Source: Pontimonas sp. (GTDB lineage Bacteria > Actinomycetota > Actinomycetes > Actinomycetales > Microbacteriaceae). From it: a DNA stretch of 50,404 bases. A program made the position numbers and the translations under genes. Each line of letters opens with the position of its first letter. The first letter of the stretch is position 1. Of this stretch, positions 1 through 8,566 are shown piece by piece. The stretch is taken from NCBI GenBank assembly GCA_028096805.1, contig JAOHDU010000001.1, forward strand, positions 1-50,404, written 5' to 3'. The notes under the pieces were generated by a model. The model was not told the origin of the DNA and searched no databases. It worked only from the letters and a program-made list of their open reading frames with translations.

Positions 1-715
1 CGCCAATTAAGACGGCGTGGGCTCCCTGGCTCCGGTACCGAGCGACGTCGGAAGCGTCCGCTACCGCGGACTCCGCAACACGGATGACGCCCTCAGGGAA
101 ACGGGGCACCATCTGCCCGAAGAGATCTGCGTTGAGCTCAAAGGTGGCGAGATCTCGGGCATTCACCCCCACGATGTCGGCCCCTACTGCAATTGCCCGA
201 TCCACCTCTTCTGCGGTGTGCGCCTCAACGAGTGCCTGCATGCCCCACTGCCTCGCCACCTCCAACAGCCGCTCCGCGCGCTCGTCGGTAATCCCGGCCA
301 TGATGAGCAACACAACATCCGCCCCCGCTGCGCGGGCCTCAACAATCTGATATTCGGACTCGAGAAAATCTTTTCGCAACACGGGAACGTCAACCGCCGC
401 CGAAACGGCGCGCAAATCAGCCAGTGATCCGCCGAACCGGCGGCTCTCGGTCAACACGCTAATCATGCTGGCGCCACCGGCTTCATACTCCCGTGCCAGC
501 GCTACGGGGTCGTCAATGTCGGCAAGCTCACCTTTTGACGGACTCTTGCGCTTGATTTCGCTGATGACGTGAATACGATCGCGAGGACTCAGTGCCTCCA
601 GCGCCGACCGCACAGGCCGCGCACGGCGAGCCTGCTCCTCGAGCTCGTGGAGAGGAACCTCGTGTTCGCGCGAATTCGCGTCTTGGCGCGCTCCCTCGTA
701 GAGTCCCTGCAGCAC
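1..715 (-). CDS. trpC: Indole-3-glycerol phosphate synthase, C-terminus cut by window edge
   Basis: TrpC closes the indole ring of tryptophan: CdRP to indole-3-glycerol phosphate plus CO2. Reading the minus strand from a GTG at 715 gives an open frame to base 1 (238 codons of about 260). It is not in the ORF track because its stop lies outside. Family motifs are visible: VISEIKRKSPSKG (catalytic Lys), YEAGGASMISVLTE, VLRKDF, VLLIMAG and VGVNARDL. The start follows the upstream gene's stop directly (TGAGTG), so translation is probably coupled. The context trpE, two membrane genes, trpC is the usual actinobacterial trp arrangement. Only the last helix and strand (about 20 residues) are missing, purely because of the window edge. 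Confidence 0.95.
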   Translation of the reverse strand, partial: MLQGLYEGARQDANSREHEVPLHELEEQARRARPVRSALEALSPRDRIHVISEIKRKSPSKGELADIDDPVALAREYEAGGASMISVLTESRRFGGSLADLRAVSAAVDVPVLRKDFLESEYQIVEARAAGADVVLLIMAGITDERAERLLEVARQWGMQALVEAHTAEEVDRAIAVGADIVGVNARDLATFELNADLFGQMVPRFPEGVIRVAESAVADASDVARYRSQGAHAVLIG

Positions 716-943
716 TCAGTGGCCTTTGGGCTGATACTTCGGGCCGCTCGCGCCCCACCCCATCGCCGAGAGCAGGAACCCCAGGCCCCAGCCCAGCAGG
801 GTGGCGATAGCGCTCACAATGACCAGCCACCACATCGCAAAATAGAACGCGACCGTACCCACTGACAGGGTGATGATCATCACGGTGACGGCGGTCCAGG
901 CTGCGGGCGAGTGCCCGTGACCCGGCTCGGTACTGGTGTTCAT
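716..943 (-). CDS. HGxxPAAW family small membrane protein of the trp operon
   Basis: Short membrane protein of unknown function (75 aa). It opens with a GHGHSPAAW motif, typical of actinobacterial HGxxPAAW proteins, followed by two hydrophobic helices (about residues 17-37 and 40-62) and a conserved-looking GPKYQPKGH tail. The ORF track starts at 970, overlapping the previous stop as ATGA. I prefer the internal ATG at 943 because AAGGAG lies about five bases before it, whereas the 970 start has no good Shine-Dalgarno. It sits between the Trp-associated membrane protein and trpC, a conserved neighbourhood suggesting some link to tryptophan metabolism, but no activity can be assigned. Confidence 0.85.
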   Translation of the reverse strand: MNTSTEPGHGHSPAAWTAVTVMIITLSVGTVAFYFAMWWLVIVSAIATLLGWGLGFLLSAMGWGASGPKYQPKGH

Positions 944-966
944 GTGGCTCCTTGCCGTTGGGATGC

Positions 967-1524
967 TCATTCTACCGAAGTCGTCGGGTCGCGACCCTCA
1001 GAAAGCGAATCCCACACCCCCTGGGAATGGCCCGGAGCGCTAGCACCTGGTTGGGAAGAATACCGGTCACGCCGGGGAGAATTCCGGGCCACGAACTGAC
1101 CGGACACCGCACCCGCGAACACCAGGGCCGATCCCACCAGTGCAGCAATGGGCGCAAAAGAGCGTTCGATTGACTCAATTTCGCCGAGTGCTCCTGTGCC
1201 GGCGATCCCCGTCACGGCTTCCACCGCCCTTGCAAGCGCATCCCCGGGCGGTTGGGATACATCGATAAGCACCAGAAGCGCTCCGAGTGCCATCGTGGCC
1301 ATAACTACGAGGGTCACACGACGAGCCACACGATGTAACAACAACGAGGCGCCGTAGGCCGCCCCGGCGGCAAGTGAGAGGCTCCACGCTAAAGGTTGTG
1401 CTTCAGTGCCGGTCAGGCCCACCGAGGCACCCTGGGAGAGCTGCGCCGACCACCATGACGCCGTGAAAGACGCCAACACGCCAACAATTCCGAGAATGCT
1501 GGCGAGGTGGTGCAGGGCCCTCAC
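967..1524 (-). CDS. Trp biosynthesis-associated membrane protein
   Basis: Predicted integral membrane protein of 185 aa with about four transmembrane segments: near residues 5-25, 45-63, 69-90 and 130-148. The tail after residue 150 is basic and Ser-rich and presumably cytosolic. Membrane proteins of this size directly after trpE form the actinobacterial family named for this position (TIGR02234-like). No enzymatic motif is visible and its role is unknown. The start is GTG at 1524 and overlaps the trpE stop by four bases (GTGA), so expression is tied to trpE. The family call rests on position and topology rather than on a diagnostic motif. Confidence 0.82.
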   Translation of the reverse strand: MRALHHLASILGIVGVLASFTASWWSAQLSQGASVGLTGTEAQPLAWSLSLAAGAAYGASLLLHRVARRVTLVVMATMALGALLVLIDVSQPPGDALARAVEAVTGIAGTGALGEIESIERSFAPIAALVGSALVFAGAVSGQFVARNSPRRDRYSSQPGASAPGHSQGVWDSLSEGRDPTTSVE

Positions 1525-3035
1525 GCGTGACCCGATTCAAGAGCGTTGGCCAACCGGATCGCTCGGATAGGGGCGCCTGCCTTGTGGAGCGTTTCTGCAT
1601 ACTCGGTTTCTGGGTCGGACTCCGCAACGATTCCCGCTCCTGCGCGCACCACTGCCACACCGTCGCTCATCCACAGCGTGCGGATGGTGATCGCCAAGTC
1701 TGAGTCGCCGTTGTGGCCGAAATATCCGACAACGCCGCCGTAAACTCCGCGCCCGGTGGATTCGAGGTCGTCGATAATCTGCAGCGCACGCGGCTTTGGT
1801 GCCCCGCTGAGGGTGCCGGCGGGAAAGGTCGCACAAAAAACGTCGACGCTAGAGGCATCATCGCGTAGCTCACCCCGGACGGTGGAGACCAGATGCATGA
1901 TGTGGCTGAAACGCTCCACCTGCATGAACTCGGTGACCTCAACCGAGCCGGGCTTGGAGACCTTGGAAAGATCGTTGCGCGAAAGATCCACCAGCATGAG
2001 ATGCTCCGACTTTTCTTTCGCGTCGTTTTGCAAAGAAGCCGCCAGTTCCGCGTCCTCAGTGGCATCAGCCCCGCGCGGTCGGGAGCCGGCGATGGGGTGG
2101 GAGACCACGCCGCCGTGGCTAATCGTTACGAGAGCCTCGGGAGAGGAGCCAACGACCTGGTAGGCCCTTCCCTCTGCGTCCTCACATTCCAGAAGATACA
2201 TATAGGGGCTCGGGTTGACCTGCCGAAGAACCCGATACACCTCGAGGGCGCTGGCCGTGACTTGTTCGGTGAACTGTTGTGACAACACCACTTGAAACAC
2301 GTCACCATCGACAATGTGCTGCTTCGCCGCCGCGACCATCCCAAGAAATTCCGACTTATCGACGTCGGGGCGAGCGGTGACATCACCAATCTCCGCGCGT
2401 CGGTGGAGGGTCGATGGCGTCGGTTCGGCCAGACGCTGGTGGAGCGAATCCAGCCGGTCTACTGCTTCGTCGTAGTCAGCCGACACAGCCCCGTCAAAGC
2501 TGTGCACAAGTGCTACGAGGATCACTTCGGAGGTGTGATGGTCGATGGCCACAAAGTCTTTGACCATCGTGAGAAACAGAGTTGGTTCGGCGCTCTCAGT
2601 TCCCGCTGTGCGCGGGAGGTTCTCCAGGTGTCGCACCGCGTCCCAACCAATGTGACCGACGAGACCTCCTGAAAAGGGTGGCATCCCCGGAACGAGGTCG
2701 CTCAACCATCGGGTGTTCAGGGCGCGCAATGCGGCAATAGGGTCGGTAGGGATGGGGCCCCCGAAAGCTTCGTTACTGGACATCGAAAGGCTCTGCCAAC
2801 TCGCTGCTCCCGAGCGTTCGGTGAGGACACCGTGGGCAGAAACGCCCAGAAAGGAATATCGTGACCAGGCGCCGGCCTGATCGGCAGATTCGAGCAAAAA
2901 CGACCCGAGCTGGTTCCCCAACTTCCGGTAGAGACCCATAGGCGTTTCGCTATCGACGAAGAGGCGCCGCACCACCGGGATGACCCGCCGGCTGGCTGCA
3001 TGCTCAAGAAACTCTGCCTTCGTCGTGTCAGTCAT
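1521..3035 (-). CDS. trpE: Anthranilate synthase component I
   Basis: Catalytic subunit that converts chorismate and ammonia (from TrpG) to anthranilate, the first committed step of tryptophan synthesis. The ORF is listed as 565 aa, but I start it at the ATG at 3035 (MTDTTKAEF, 504 aa). That gives an 8-nt ATGACTGA overlap with hisI instead of 190 nt of overlap. The N-terminal domain has the LLES element associated with feedback Trp binding. The C-terminal chorismate-binding domain shows [37 protein letters not shown] and GVYGGVVGY. No trpG lies nearby. There is no room for a leader peptide or attenuator, so control is more likely allosteric or at a distant promoter. Confidence 0.96.
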   Translation of the reverse strand: MTDTTKAEFLEHAASRRVIPVVRRLFVDSETPMGLYRKLGNQLGSFLLESADQAGAWSRYSFLGVSAHGVLTERSGAASWQSLSMSSNEAFGGPIPTDPIAALRALNTRWLSDLVPGMPPFSGGLVGHIGWDAVRHLENLPRTAGTESAEPTLFLTMVKDFVAIDHHTSEVILVALVHSFDGAVSADYDEAVDRLDSLHQRLAEPTPSTLHRRAEIGDVTARPDVDKSEFLGMVAAAKQHIVDGDVFQVVLSQQFTEQVTASALEVYRVLRQVNPSPYMYLLECEDAEGRAYQVVGSSPEALVTISHGGVVSHPIAGSRPRGADATEDAELAASLQNDAKEKSEHLMLVDLSRNDLSKVSKPGSVEVTEFMQVERFSHIMHLVSTVRGELRDDASSVDVFCATFPAGTLSGAPKPRALQIIDDLESTGRGVYGGVVGYFGHNGDSDLAITIRTLWMSDGVAVVRAGAGIVAESDPETEYAETLHKAGAPIRAIRLANALESGHA

Positions 3036-3387
3036 GGCTCGCATCCGCGTCGAAGCAACTGCGGCTACCTGTATGACAGGCGGGGCCGCTTTGGTGGACC
3101 GCAAGCAGCACCGTGTCACCGTCGCAATCCAAGCGCGCCGACACAACGTGTTGAGTGTTGCCACTCGTGTCACCTTTTGTCCATAACTCAGCCCGCGAGC
3201 GGGAGAAGTAGGTGGCACGGCCGGTGGTGAGAGTGAGGTCTAGGGCCTCCCTCGTCATCCACGCCAGCATCAGCACGTGTCCGGATTCGGCGTCCTGGGC
3301 GATCGCGGGAAGCAAACCCTCCGCCGTGAAGACAGCTCGTTCGAGGAGGTCAGACTGGGCCTCCACAGCCCACCTGGGAGATGTCAT
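3028..3387 (-). CDS. hisI: Phosphoribosyl-AMP cyclohydrolase
   Basis: Third step of histidine synthesis: zinc-dependent hydrolysis of the PR-AMP purine ring to ProFAR. At 119 aa it is the monofunctional type, with HisE encoded separately upstream. Visible motifs are [10 protein letters not shown] near residue 40, [12 protein letters not shown](D)TSGN (substrate site) and the metal-binding cysteines in LDCDGD and [12 protein letters not shown]. Its start overlaps the hisF stop by four bases (ATGA) and its end overlaps trpE by eight, which places his and trp genes in one translationally coupled string. All expected Cys/His ligands are present. Confidence 0.96.
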   Translation of the reverse strand: MTSPRWAVEAQSDLLERAVFTAEGLLPAIAQDAESGHVLMLAWMTREALDLTLTTGRATYFSRSRAELWTKGDTSGNTQHVVSARLDCDGDTVLLAVHQSGPACHTGSRSCFDADASHD

Positions 3388-4145
3388 CGAACCGTTGCTC
3401 CTGCGTCGCGAAGGTGCTGCTTGACTTCTGAGATCTCCACTTTATCGTGGTGAAAAATGGAGGCTGCGAGGATGGCGTCGGCGCCCGCGCGGTAGGCGGC
3501 AACCCCATCCTGTGCCCTACCGGCCCCACCCGAGGCCACCAGGGGCACCGAAATGTGCGGTCGGAATGCCTCCAACATTTCGACGTCAAACCCCTTTTTG
3601 GTGCCATCCGCATCGATCGAGTTCAGCAATAGCTCCCCCGCGCCCCGTTCACAAGCCTCAATCGCCCACGCGAGCCCGTCGCGACCGGCGCTCTTGCGAC
3701 CTCCGTGCGTGGTCACCACGTATCCCGAGGGCATCCGTGCGTCTCGCTTGGCGTCTACCGAAATCACACAGACCTGCGAGCCAAAATGAGCCGCGATGTC
3801 ATCCACTAGCCCTGGATTCGCCATTGCTGCGCTGTTCACGCTGATTTTGTCGGCTCCAGACTCGAGAAGGCGCGAGACGTCCGCAACCGAGCGAACCCCA
3901 CCCCCAACGGTGAGAGGAATAAAAACATTTTCTGCTGTGTGACGGACCAAATCAAACGTTGTTGACCTGTCATCCACGGTCGCGCTGACGTCCAGGAAGG
4001 TGATCTCATCAGCACCCTGTGCCCCATAAAGCGCAGCGAGCTCCACCGGGTCTCCGGCATCCTGCAGATTCTCAAAGTTCACGCCTTTTACCACACGTCC
4101 TCGATCGACGTCGAGGCAGGGGATCACCCGTATGGCGAGCGACAT
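3384..4145 (-). CDS. hisF: Imidazole glycerol phosphate synthase, cyclase subunit
   Basis: Cyclase half of IGP synthase. It uses ammonia from the HisH glutaminase to turn PRFAR into imidazole glycerol phosphate and AICAR, linking histidine and purine synthesis. The 253-aa (beta/alpha)8 barrel carries the first catalytic Asp in [14 protein letters not shown] and the second in VISVDAKR. Phosphate-binding loops VGGGVRS and VASGGAG are intact, as is the [12 protein letters not shown] strand. Its start overlaps the hisG stop by one base (TAATG). HisH is not in this window, so the partner must be encoded elsewhere. Confidence 0.97.
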   Translation of the reverse strand: MSLAIRVIPCLDVDRGRVVKGVNFENLQDAGDPVELAALYGAQGADEITFLDVSATVDDRSTTFDLVRHTAENVFIPLTVGGGVRSVADVSRLLESGADKISVNSAAMANPGLVDDIAAHFGSQVCVISVDAKRDARMPSGYVVTTHGGRKSAGRDGLAWAIEACERGAGELLLNSIDADGTKKGFDVEMLEAFRPHISVPLVASGGAGRAQDGVAAYRAGADAILAASIFHHDKVEISEVKQHLRDAGATVR

Positions 4146-4990
4146 TAGATCCGAGCGGCGTGAATGGCGGACACCAAAATCGCTTTGGCGCCCAGAGCAT
4201 AAAGGTCATCCATGACCGCGTTGACGTCGTGACGCGAAACCATTGCGCGCACAGCAACCCACTCGGGGTCCCTCAAAGGGGAGACCGTTGGTGATTCAAG
4301 CCCGGGGGTTATGGAAGAGGCCTTTTCTAGCAGTGACAGTGGCAAGTCGTAGTCCATGAGAACAAACTGCTTCGCTACCCACACCCCGTGGAGACGCCGG
4401 CGCAGCGTCTCTATTCCCTCCCGGGAGGAATCGCCGGCGATGAGCACCGCTTCTGACTCCAGAATCACCGGACCAAAGACCTCAAGCCCCTGAGCCCGAA
4501 GGGTGGCACCGGTCGACACGACATCCGCCACAGCATCGGCCACACCGAGCTGAACCGCCGACTCGACCGCGCCATCCAGGGTGACGATATCGCTCGATAT
4601 GCCCCGCTCGGCGAGAAAAGACTCGACTAACACCGGGTAGGAGGTAGCTATTCGCTTCCCCGCGAGACCCTCCAGAGTGTTGAGACTGGAGGGGGCAGCA
4701 AAACGGAACGTTGAGGCACCAAACCCCAGCGCTTCAATCTCGCTGACGGGTGCCGGGGAGTCCCGCAGGAGATCTCGTCCGGTAATTCCCACGTCGAGCG
4801 CACCCGAGCCGACGTATGTCGCAATGTCTTTGGGCCGCAAATAAAAGAACTCAACGTTGTTGCGGGCGTCGGGAACCGTCAGAGCACGGGTGTCCCGGCG
4901 GCCGACGTAGCCTGCTTCCACCAGCATGGCTACGGCCGTTTCGGACAGCGTGCCCTTATTGGGCACGGCAACACGCAAGGGAGCAGTCAT
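4145..4990 (-). CDS. hisG: ATP phosphoribosyltransferase, long form
   Basis: First enzyme of histidine synthesis, condensing ATP with PRPP. The 281-aa length and the C-terminal segment after about residue 205 ([37 protein letters not shown] region) mark the long form with an ACT-like regulatory domain, which gives histidine feedback inhibition without a HisZ partner. The N-terminal half shows [12 protein letters not shown], the [15 protein letters not shown] loop and a PRPP-type segment [14 protein letters not shown]. It overlaps hisE at its start (ATGA) and hisF at its end. Feedback control at the protein level fits the absence of any leader attenuator. Confidence 0.97.
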   Translation of the reverse strand: MTAPLRVAVPNKGTLSETAVAMLVEAGYVGRRDTRALTVPDARNNVEFFYLRPKDIATYVGSGALDVGITGRDLLRDSPAPVSEIEALGFGASTFRFAAPSSLNTLEGLAGKRIATSYPVLVESFLAERGISSDIVTLDGAVESAVQLGVADAVADVVSTGATLRAQGLEVFGPVILESEAVLIAGDSSREGIETLRRRLHGVWVAKQFVLMDYDLPLSLLEKASSITPGLESPTVSPLRDPEWVAVRAMVSRHDVNAVMDDLYALGAKAILVSAIHAARI

Positions 4991-5250
4991 AGTGCTCTGT
5001 ACACATCCTCAAGATCAATATTGCGGGCCACCATCATCACCTGAAGGTGGTAGATAAGTTGAGATATTTCGGCGGCAAGCTCGTCCTTGCCCTCGTGTTC
5101 GGCGGCCATCCACACTTCGGCTGCTTCTTCGACGACCTTTTTTCCGATGGCATGAACACCGGCGTCCAGCAGCTCTACTGTGCGAGAGCCCTCGGGTCGC
5201 GTATCCCTCGTAGCGAGGAGCTGGGCGTGGAGTTCATCGAAAGTTTTCAC
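4987..5250 (-). CDS. hisE: Phosphoribosyl-ATP pyrophosphatase
   Basis: Second histidine step, hydrolysing PR-ATP to PR-AMP and pyrophosphate. The 87-aa all-alpha MazG-like protein has the acidic metal site in [15 protein letters not shown] and [13 protein letters not shown]. It starts with GTG at 5250 ([10 protein letters not shown]) behind a GGGGGA stretch, 16 nt after the FKBP gene stop. As first gene of the hisE-G-F-I-trpE run it may mark an internal transcription start, but the gap is too short to hold a full promoter outside the FKBP gene. Confidence 0.95.
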   Translation of the reverse strand: MKTFDELHAQLLATRDTRPEGSRTVELLDAGVHAIGKKVVEEAAEVWMAAEHEGKDELAAEISQLIYHLQVMMVARNIDLEDVYRAL

Positions 5251-5266
5251 TCCCCCAGGCTACCGT

Positions 5267-5635
5267 CTAGGGGTTTTGAGTGGCGATCAGATCAATAGCA
5301 AACACGAGGGTCTTGCCCGAGAGGCGATGCCCGCCACCGCTGGGTCCGTACGCCCACTCTGGGGGACACACTAGTTCGCGCCGACCACCGACCCGCATGC
5401 CAGGGATGCCTTCCTGCCACCCGCGGATGAGGCTCGTGAGAGGGAACTCGATGGTTTGTCCTCGGCTCCAGGAGGAGTCAAACTCTTCTCCACTGTCGTA
5501 GTCGACCCCCACGTAGTGGACCTCAACAACGGCGCCGGCAGCACATTCCTCGCCGGCTCCTTCCACCACATCCACCCATTCCATCGCCGAAGGCGCTGGT
5601 TCCATGCGGGGTTCAAGTTCTGGCTTGCTGGTCAT
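5267..5635 (-). CDS. FKBP-type peptidyl-prolyl cis-trans isomerase
   Basis: Predicted single-domain FKBP (122 aa), a cytosolic prolyl isomerase or folding helper with no signal peptide. The domain covers residues 20-122. Core elements are VEVHYVGVDYDSGEEFDSSW, FPLTSLIRGWQEGIPGM (the V/LI-GW active-site helix), RRELVCPPEWAYG and LVFAIDLI. The first 20 residues are Glu/Pro-rich and probably disordered. The start overlaps the rpe stop by four bases (ATGA). Nothing in the context tells the client protein. Confidence 0.93.
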   Translation of the reverse strand: MTSKPELEPRMEPAPSAMEWVDVVEGAGEECAAGAVVEVHYVGVDYDSGEEFDSSWSRGQTIEFPLTSLIRGWQEGIPGMRVGGRRELVCPPEWAYGPSGGGHRLSGKTLVFAIDLIATQNP

Positions 5636-6294
5636 GCTTCTCCCTTTGTTGCCGCGTCACGTAGAGCGCGAATGTTGTCTGCCGGTATGCCATGCCCATA
5701 AACACTGGAACCGGCAACGAAGGTATCCGCACCGTGAGAAAGCGCAATAGGCAGGCTCTCCACCGTAATACCCCCATCGACCTGCACCAGAGGCGACAGG
5801 CCCTGCTCCCCCAGATAGCGGTGGAGCGCTGAGAGCTTCGGCATCACTTCGGGCATAAAGCTCTGCCCACCCGCGCCAGGCTCCACCGTCATGATCAGCA
5901 CAAGATCGGCCGAGTGCATCAGCGGCAGGTAAGGCTCCAAAGGGGTGCCCGGTTTGATAGCTACCCCAGCCCGAGCGCCGTGACCGTGGATCGCATCGAT
6001 CACCGCTTGCGGGTTAGTGGCAGCCTCCACGTGGAAAGTGACAGAGTCAGCGCCAATCTGCGCATATTCTGCCGCGTGATCGTCCGCATCAGCAATCATG
6101 AGATGGACATCGAGCGGAATCGGCGAGACTTCGTCGAGTCGCCGCACCATCTGGGGCCCAAACGTCAGCGTCGGGACGAAGTGGTTGTCCATGACGTCGA
6201 CATGGACAGCGTCCGCGTCCGCAACGTCTCGAACTGCTGCCTCCAGATTGGCAAAATCAGCGGCGAGAATGCTCGGATGAATTCGAATGTGCAC
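5632..6294 (-). CDS. rpe: Ribulose-phosphate 3-epimerase
   Basis: Interconverts ribulose-5-phosphate and xylulose-5-phosphate in the pentose phosphate pathway, feeding PRPP for the nearby his, trp and pyr pathways. The 220-aa TIM barrel starts IHPSILAADFANLE. Metal ligands and catalytic acids are visible in VHVDVMDNHFVPTLTFGP, LDVHLMI and VQVDGGIT, with the flexible loop LIMTVEPGAGGQSF. The start is GTG at 6294, four bases after the rsmB stop. The order fmt-rsmB-rpe is a conserved actinobacterial trio. Confidence 0.97.
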   Translation of the reverse strand: MHIRIHPSILAADFANLEAAVRDVADADAVHVDVMDNHFVPTLTFGPQMVRRLDEVSPIPLDVHLMIADADDHAAEYAQIGADSVTFHVEAATNPQAVIDAIHGHGARAGVAIKPGTPLEPYLPLMHSADLVLIMTVEPGAGGQSFMPEVMPKLSALHRYLGEQGLSPLVQVDGGITVESLPIALSHGADTFVAGSSVYGHGIPADNIRALRDAATKGEA

Positions 6295-6298
6295 GGGA

Positions 6299-7648
6299 TC
6301 AGACTACCGAGCGCCGCTTACGCAGCAGTTGGATGAACATGTCGTCGCACCCATGGCGATACGTCCACAGCTGCACGGCTGGGCCACTCGTGGCGCGGTC
6401 GATCGGGTGCTCGACAATCCGATTCAGCACCTCGGCTGTGTTGATTGTTTCGGCGGCGCTCCGGGAGCGAAGGACACTCGACACGATGTTGTGTGTTTCG
6501 GCGAGAACCGGTGAGCATGTGACGTAAGCCACGACACCACCCGGGGCCACAAGATCTAGCGCGCGATGCAGCAAACCCTGTTGGAGGGACACCAGCTCGG
6601 GGATTTCCTCGGGCGCTTTCCGCCAGCGCGACTCGGGTCTGCGTCTGAGAGCACCCATTCCTGAACACGGCGCATCCACCAGCACCCGGGTCACGGGGCC
6701 CTCCGGAGGGGACAACGTGAGCGCGTCTCCGACAACGACGGTCACGGTTTCCGGCGTGGACGAGGTGATGGCTCGGACGGAGTCTTCGACGAGTCTCGCG
6801 CGGTGTGGGGCGCGTTCCCACGCGACGACCCGTGCGCTGACACGTAGGGCCTCGGCGGCGAGAACAGCAGTTTTTCCGCCGGGCCCTGCACACAGGTCCA
6901 GCACGACATCATCCTCCGTGAGCGGATCGACGTGGGCGAGGAGCAAAGCGGCGAGCTGAGACCCCTCGTCCTGCACCCGGATGTCTCCGGAGGACACACC
7001 GGGAACATCCGCAGGGTTGCCGGAGCTGAGGACCTCGCCCAATGGCGAATACAGGGTGTGCCCCTTCTCTGGGGAAGAGAGTCCAGGGAGGTGCGCCAGC
7101 GTCACCCGTGGGGCCTGATTGTGACCCTCCAACGCCTCGAGGAGATCTGCATGATCACCCGTGTGGGCGAGGGACTCTTCGATCAGGCGGGCAATCCACA
7201 CGGGGTGGGAGGCCACCAGCTCAGCTGAGTTAGCGATTACCGCAGTCCACTTATCGACGCCTCCCCGGGTCACGTTGCGGAGAACCGCATTGACCAAGCC
7301 ACTAGCGCGAGCGAAGCCCCGACCCTTCGCCAGCTCCACGCTTTCGGCCACAGCCGCATGGTCGGGGATCCGCAGGAACAACAACTGGTAGACGGCCATT
7401 CGGAGCAGCACCAGCACGCCAGTGTCAAGACTGGTCACGGAGCGTCCAGAAGCTGACGCAACCACGACATCGAGCTCACCAGCGCGCCGCGAGGTTCCGT
7501 AGACCAGCTCCGTTGCCAATGCACGGTCGCGCTCCGAGAACCCACTTGAGGCCAGCGCTTTAGGCAACACAAGGTTCGTATAAGCGTCGTCGAGCGCCAC
7601 CTGCAGGAGGACGTCGAAAGCAAGCGAGCGGGCGGAAGTTTTAGCCAC
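6299..7648 (-). CDS. rsmB: 16S rRNA (cytosine-967-C5)-methyltransferase
   Basis: SAM-dependent RNA methyltransferase of the NOL1/NOP2/Sun family acting on the small ribosomal subunit. The track extends it to 508 aa. I use the GTG at 7648 (VAKTSARSLAFDVL, 449 aa), which overlaps the fmt stop by eight bases, because the longer form would lie on top of fmt. An N-terminal NusB-like RNA-binding domain (about 5-130) has the RALATELVYGTSRR motif. The catalytic domain has the SAM loop LDLCAGPGGKTA, the first cysteine in VDAPCSGMGALRR and the nucleophile in YVTCSPV. All catalytic residues are present. Confidence 0.95.
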   Translation of the reverse strand: MAKTSARSLAFDVLLQVALDDAYTNLVLPKALASSGFSERDRALATELVYGTSRRAGELDVVVASASGRSVTSLDTGVLVLLRMAVYQLLFLRIPDHAAVAESVELAKGRGFARASGLVNAVLRNVTRGGVDKWTAVIANSAELVASHPVWIARLIEESLAHTGDHADLLEALEGHNQAPRVTLAHLPGLSSPEKGHTLYSPLGEVLSSGNPADVPGVSSGDIRVQDEGSQLAALLLAHVDPLTEDDVVLDLCAGPGGKTAVLAAEALRVSARVVAWERAPHRARLVEDSVRAITSSTPETVTVVVGDALTLSPPEGPVTRVLVDAPCSGMGALRRRPESRWRKAPEEIPELVSLQQGLLHRALDLVAPGGVVAYVTCSPVLAETHNIVSSVLRSRSAAETINTAEVLNRIVEHPIDRATSGPAVQLWTYRHGCDDMFIQLLRKRRSVV

Positions 7649-8561
7649 GCAGGCGCACTCCCTCGGGCAGGCCTCGGTACCAATCGGCGGCGGGCATAGG
7701 CCGCTTACCCGAGGGGTGAACCGTGATGAGCTCGAGAACGCCTTCCCCGGTCCCCACCAGCACACCGTAGTCCCCCGCAGATAGCTCTCCAGGCCCGAGG
7801 CGGCCCGAGCCAGAGGAAACACCACAGGCCGTCACCAACACGCGCTGGCCCGTGTCGGAGCGGGTTGTGTAGGCGCCGGGCTCGGGAGTCGCGGCGCGAA
7901 TACGCCGAGAGAGCTCCTGTGCCGGTTGTGACCACTCCAGTCGCCCAAAGTCAGCGCCCGGCTTGCCCGCGTAGCTCACCTCTCCCGCCTGGGGTGAGAG
8001 CACGACCGATCCGTCCTCGATCTTCTCCAGTGTCTCGAGCAGTGGTTCGATGGCCAGCTGCGACAGCCCAGCGAGAAGCTCCCCGGCGGTCTCTACTCCC
8101 TTGAGAGAAAATTCAGCGCTCGTTGCGATGTCGCCAGTGTCCAGACCCTCTTCAATGCGGAAGATGGTCACGCCGGTTACCCCATCACCGGCCAGGAGCG
8201 CCTGTTGGACGGGCGCAGCGCCCCGCCATCGCGGCAGCAGGGAAAAGTGAACGTTCCACCAGCCGTGCGGTACCGCGGAAATAGCGTCGTTTGATAGCAG
8301 TTGCCCGTAGGCCACGACGACAGCAACATCCGGCCTCCAACTCTCTACCGCAGCAAGAATGTCCGCGCCGTTCGTTGGTGTGGCGACCGGGAGACCCCAC
8401 TCTGCCGCCTGCGCCTGCACCGCGGTGGGGGTCAACACCCGTTTTCTGCCTGTTGCTTGTGGCGGACGAGTGAGCACTCCCACAAGCTCGTGCCGAGATT
8501 CGCGAACCGCTTGAAATGCCGGAAGAGCAACGGTGGGACTCCCCGCGAACATCACTCTCAT
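7641..8561 (-). CDS. fmt: Methionyl-tRNA formyltransferase
   Basis: Formylates initiator Met-tRNA using 10-formyl-THF. The 306-aa protein has the formyl-transferase core MFAGSPTVALPAF, VAYGQLL, the catalytic Asn-His-Asp set in WWNVHFSLLPRWRGAAPVQ and EEGLDTGDIA, and a C-terminal OB-like tRNA-binding domain from about residue 205. The start ATG is five bases after the priA stop. No deformylase gene is in the window, although def often accompanies fmt. Confidence 0.97.
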   Translation of the reverse strand: MRVMFAGSPTVALPAFQAVRESRHELVGVLTRPPQATGRKRVLTPTAVQAQAAEWGLPVATPTNGADILAAVESWRPDVAVVVAYGQLLSNDAISAVPHGWWNVHFSLLPRWRGAAPVQQALLAGDGVTGVTIFRIEEGLDTGDIATSAEFSLKGVETAGELLAGLSQLAIEPLLETLEKIEDGSVVLSPQAGEVSYAGKPGADFGRLEWSQPAQELSRRIRAATPEPGAYTTRSDTGQRVLVTACGVSSGSGRLGPGELSAGDYGVLVGTGEGVLELITVHPSGKRPMPAADWYRGLPEGVRLRG

Positions 8562-8566
8562 TCGCC

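Noticed and set aside
3036-3218. Longer N-terminus of TrpE given by the ORF track (565 aa)
   Set aside because: It would overlap hisI by 190 bases and adds a Cys/Arg-rich stretch unlike TrpE; ATG 3035 matches the family start.
3028-3387. Tryptophan attenuator or leader peptide before trpE
   Set aside because: trpE starts inside hisI with an 8-base overlap. No Trp-rich leader frame or terminator pair exists.
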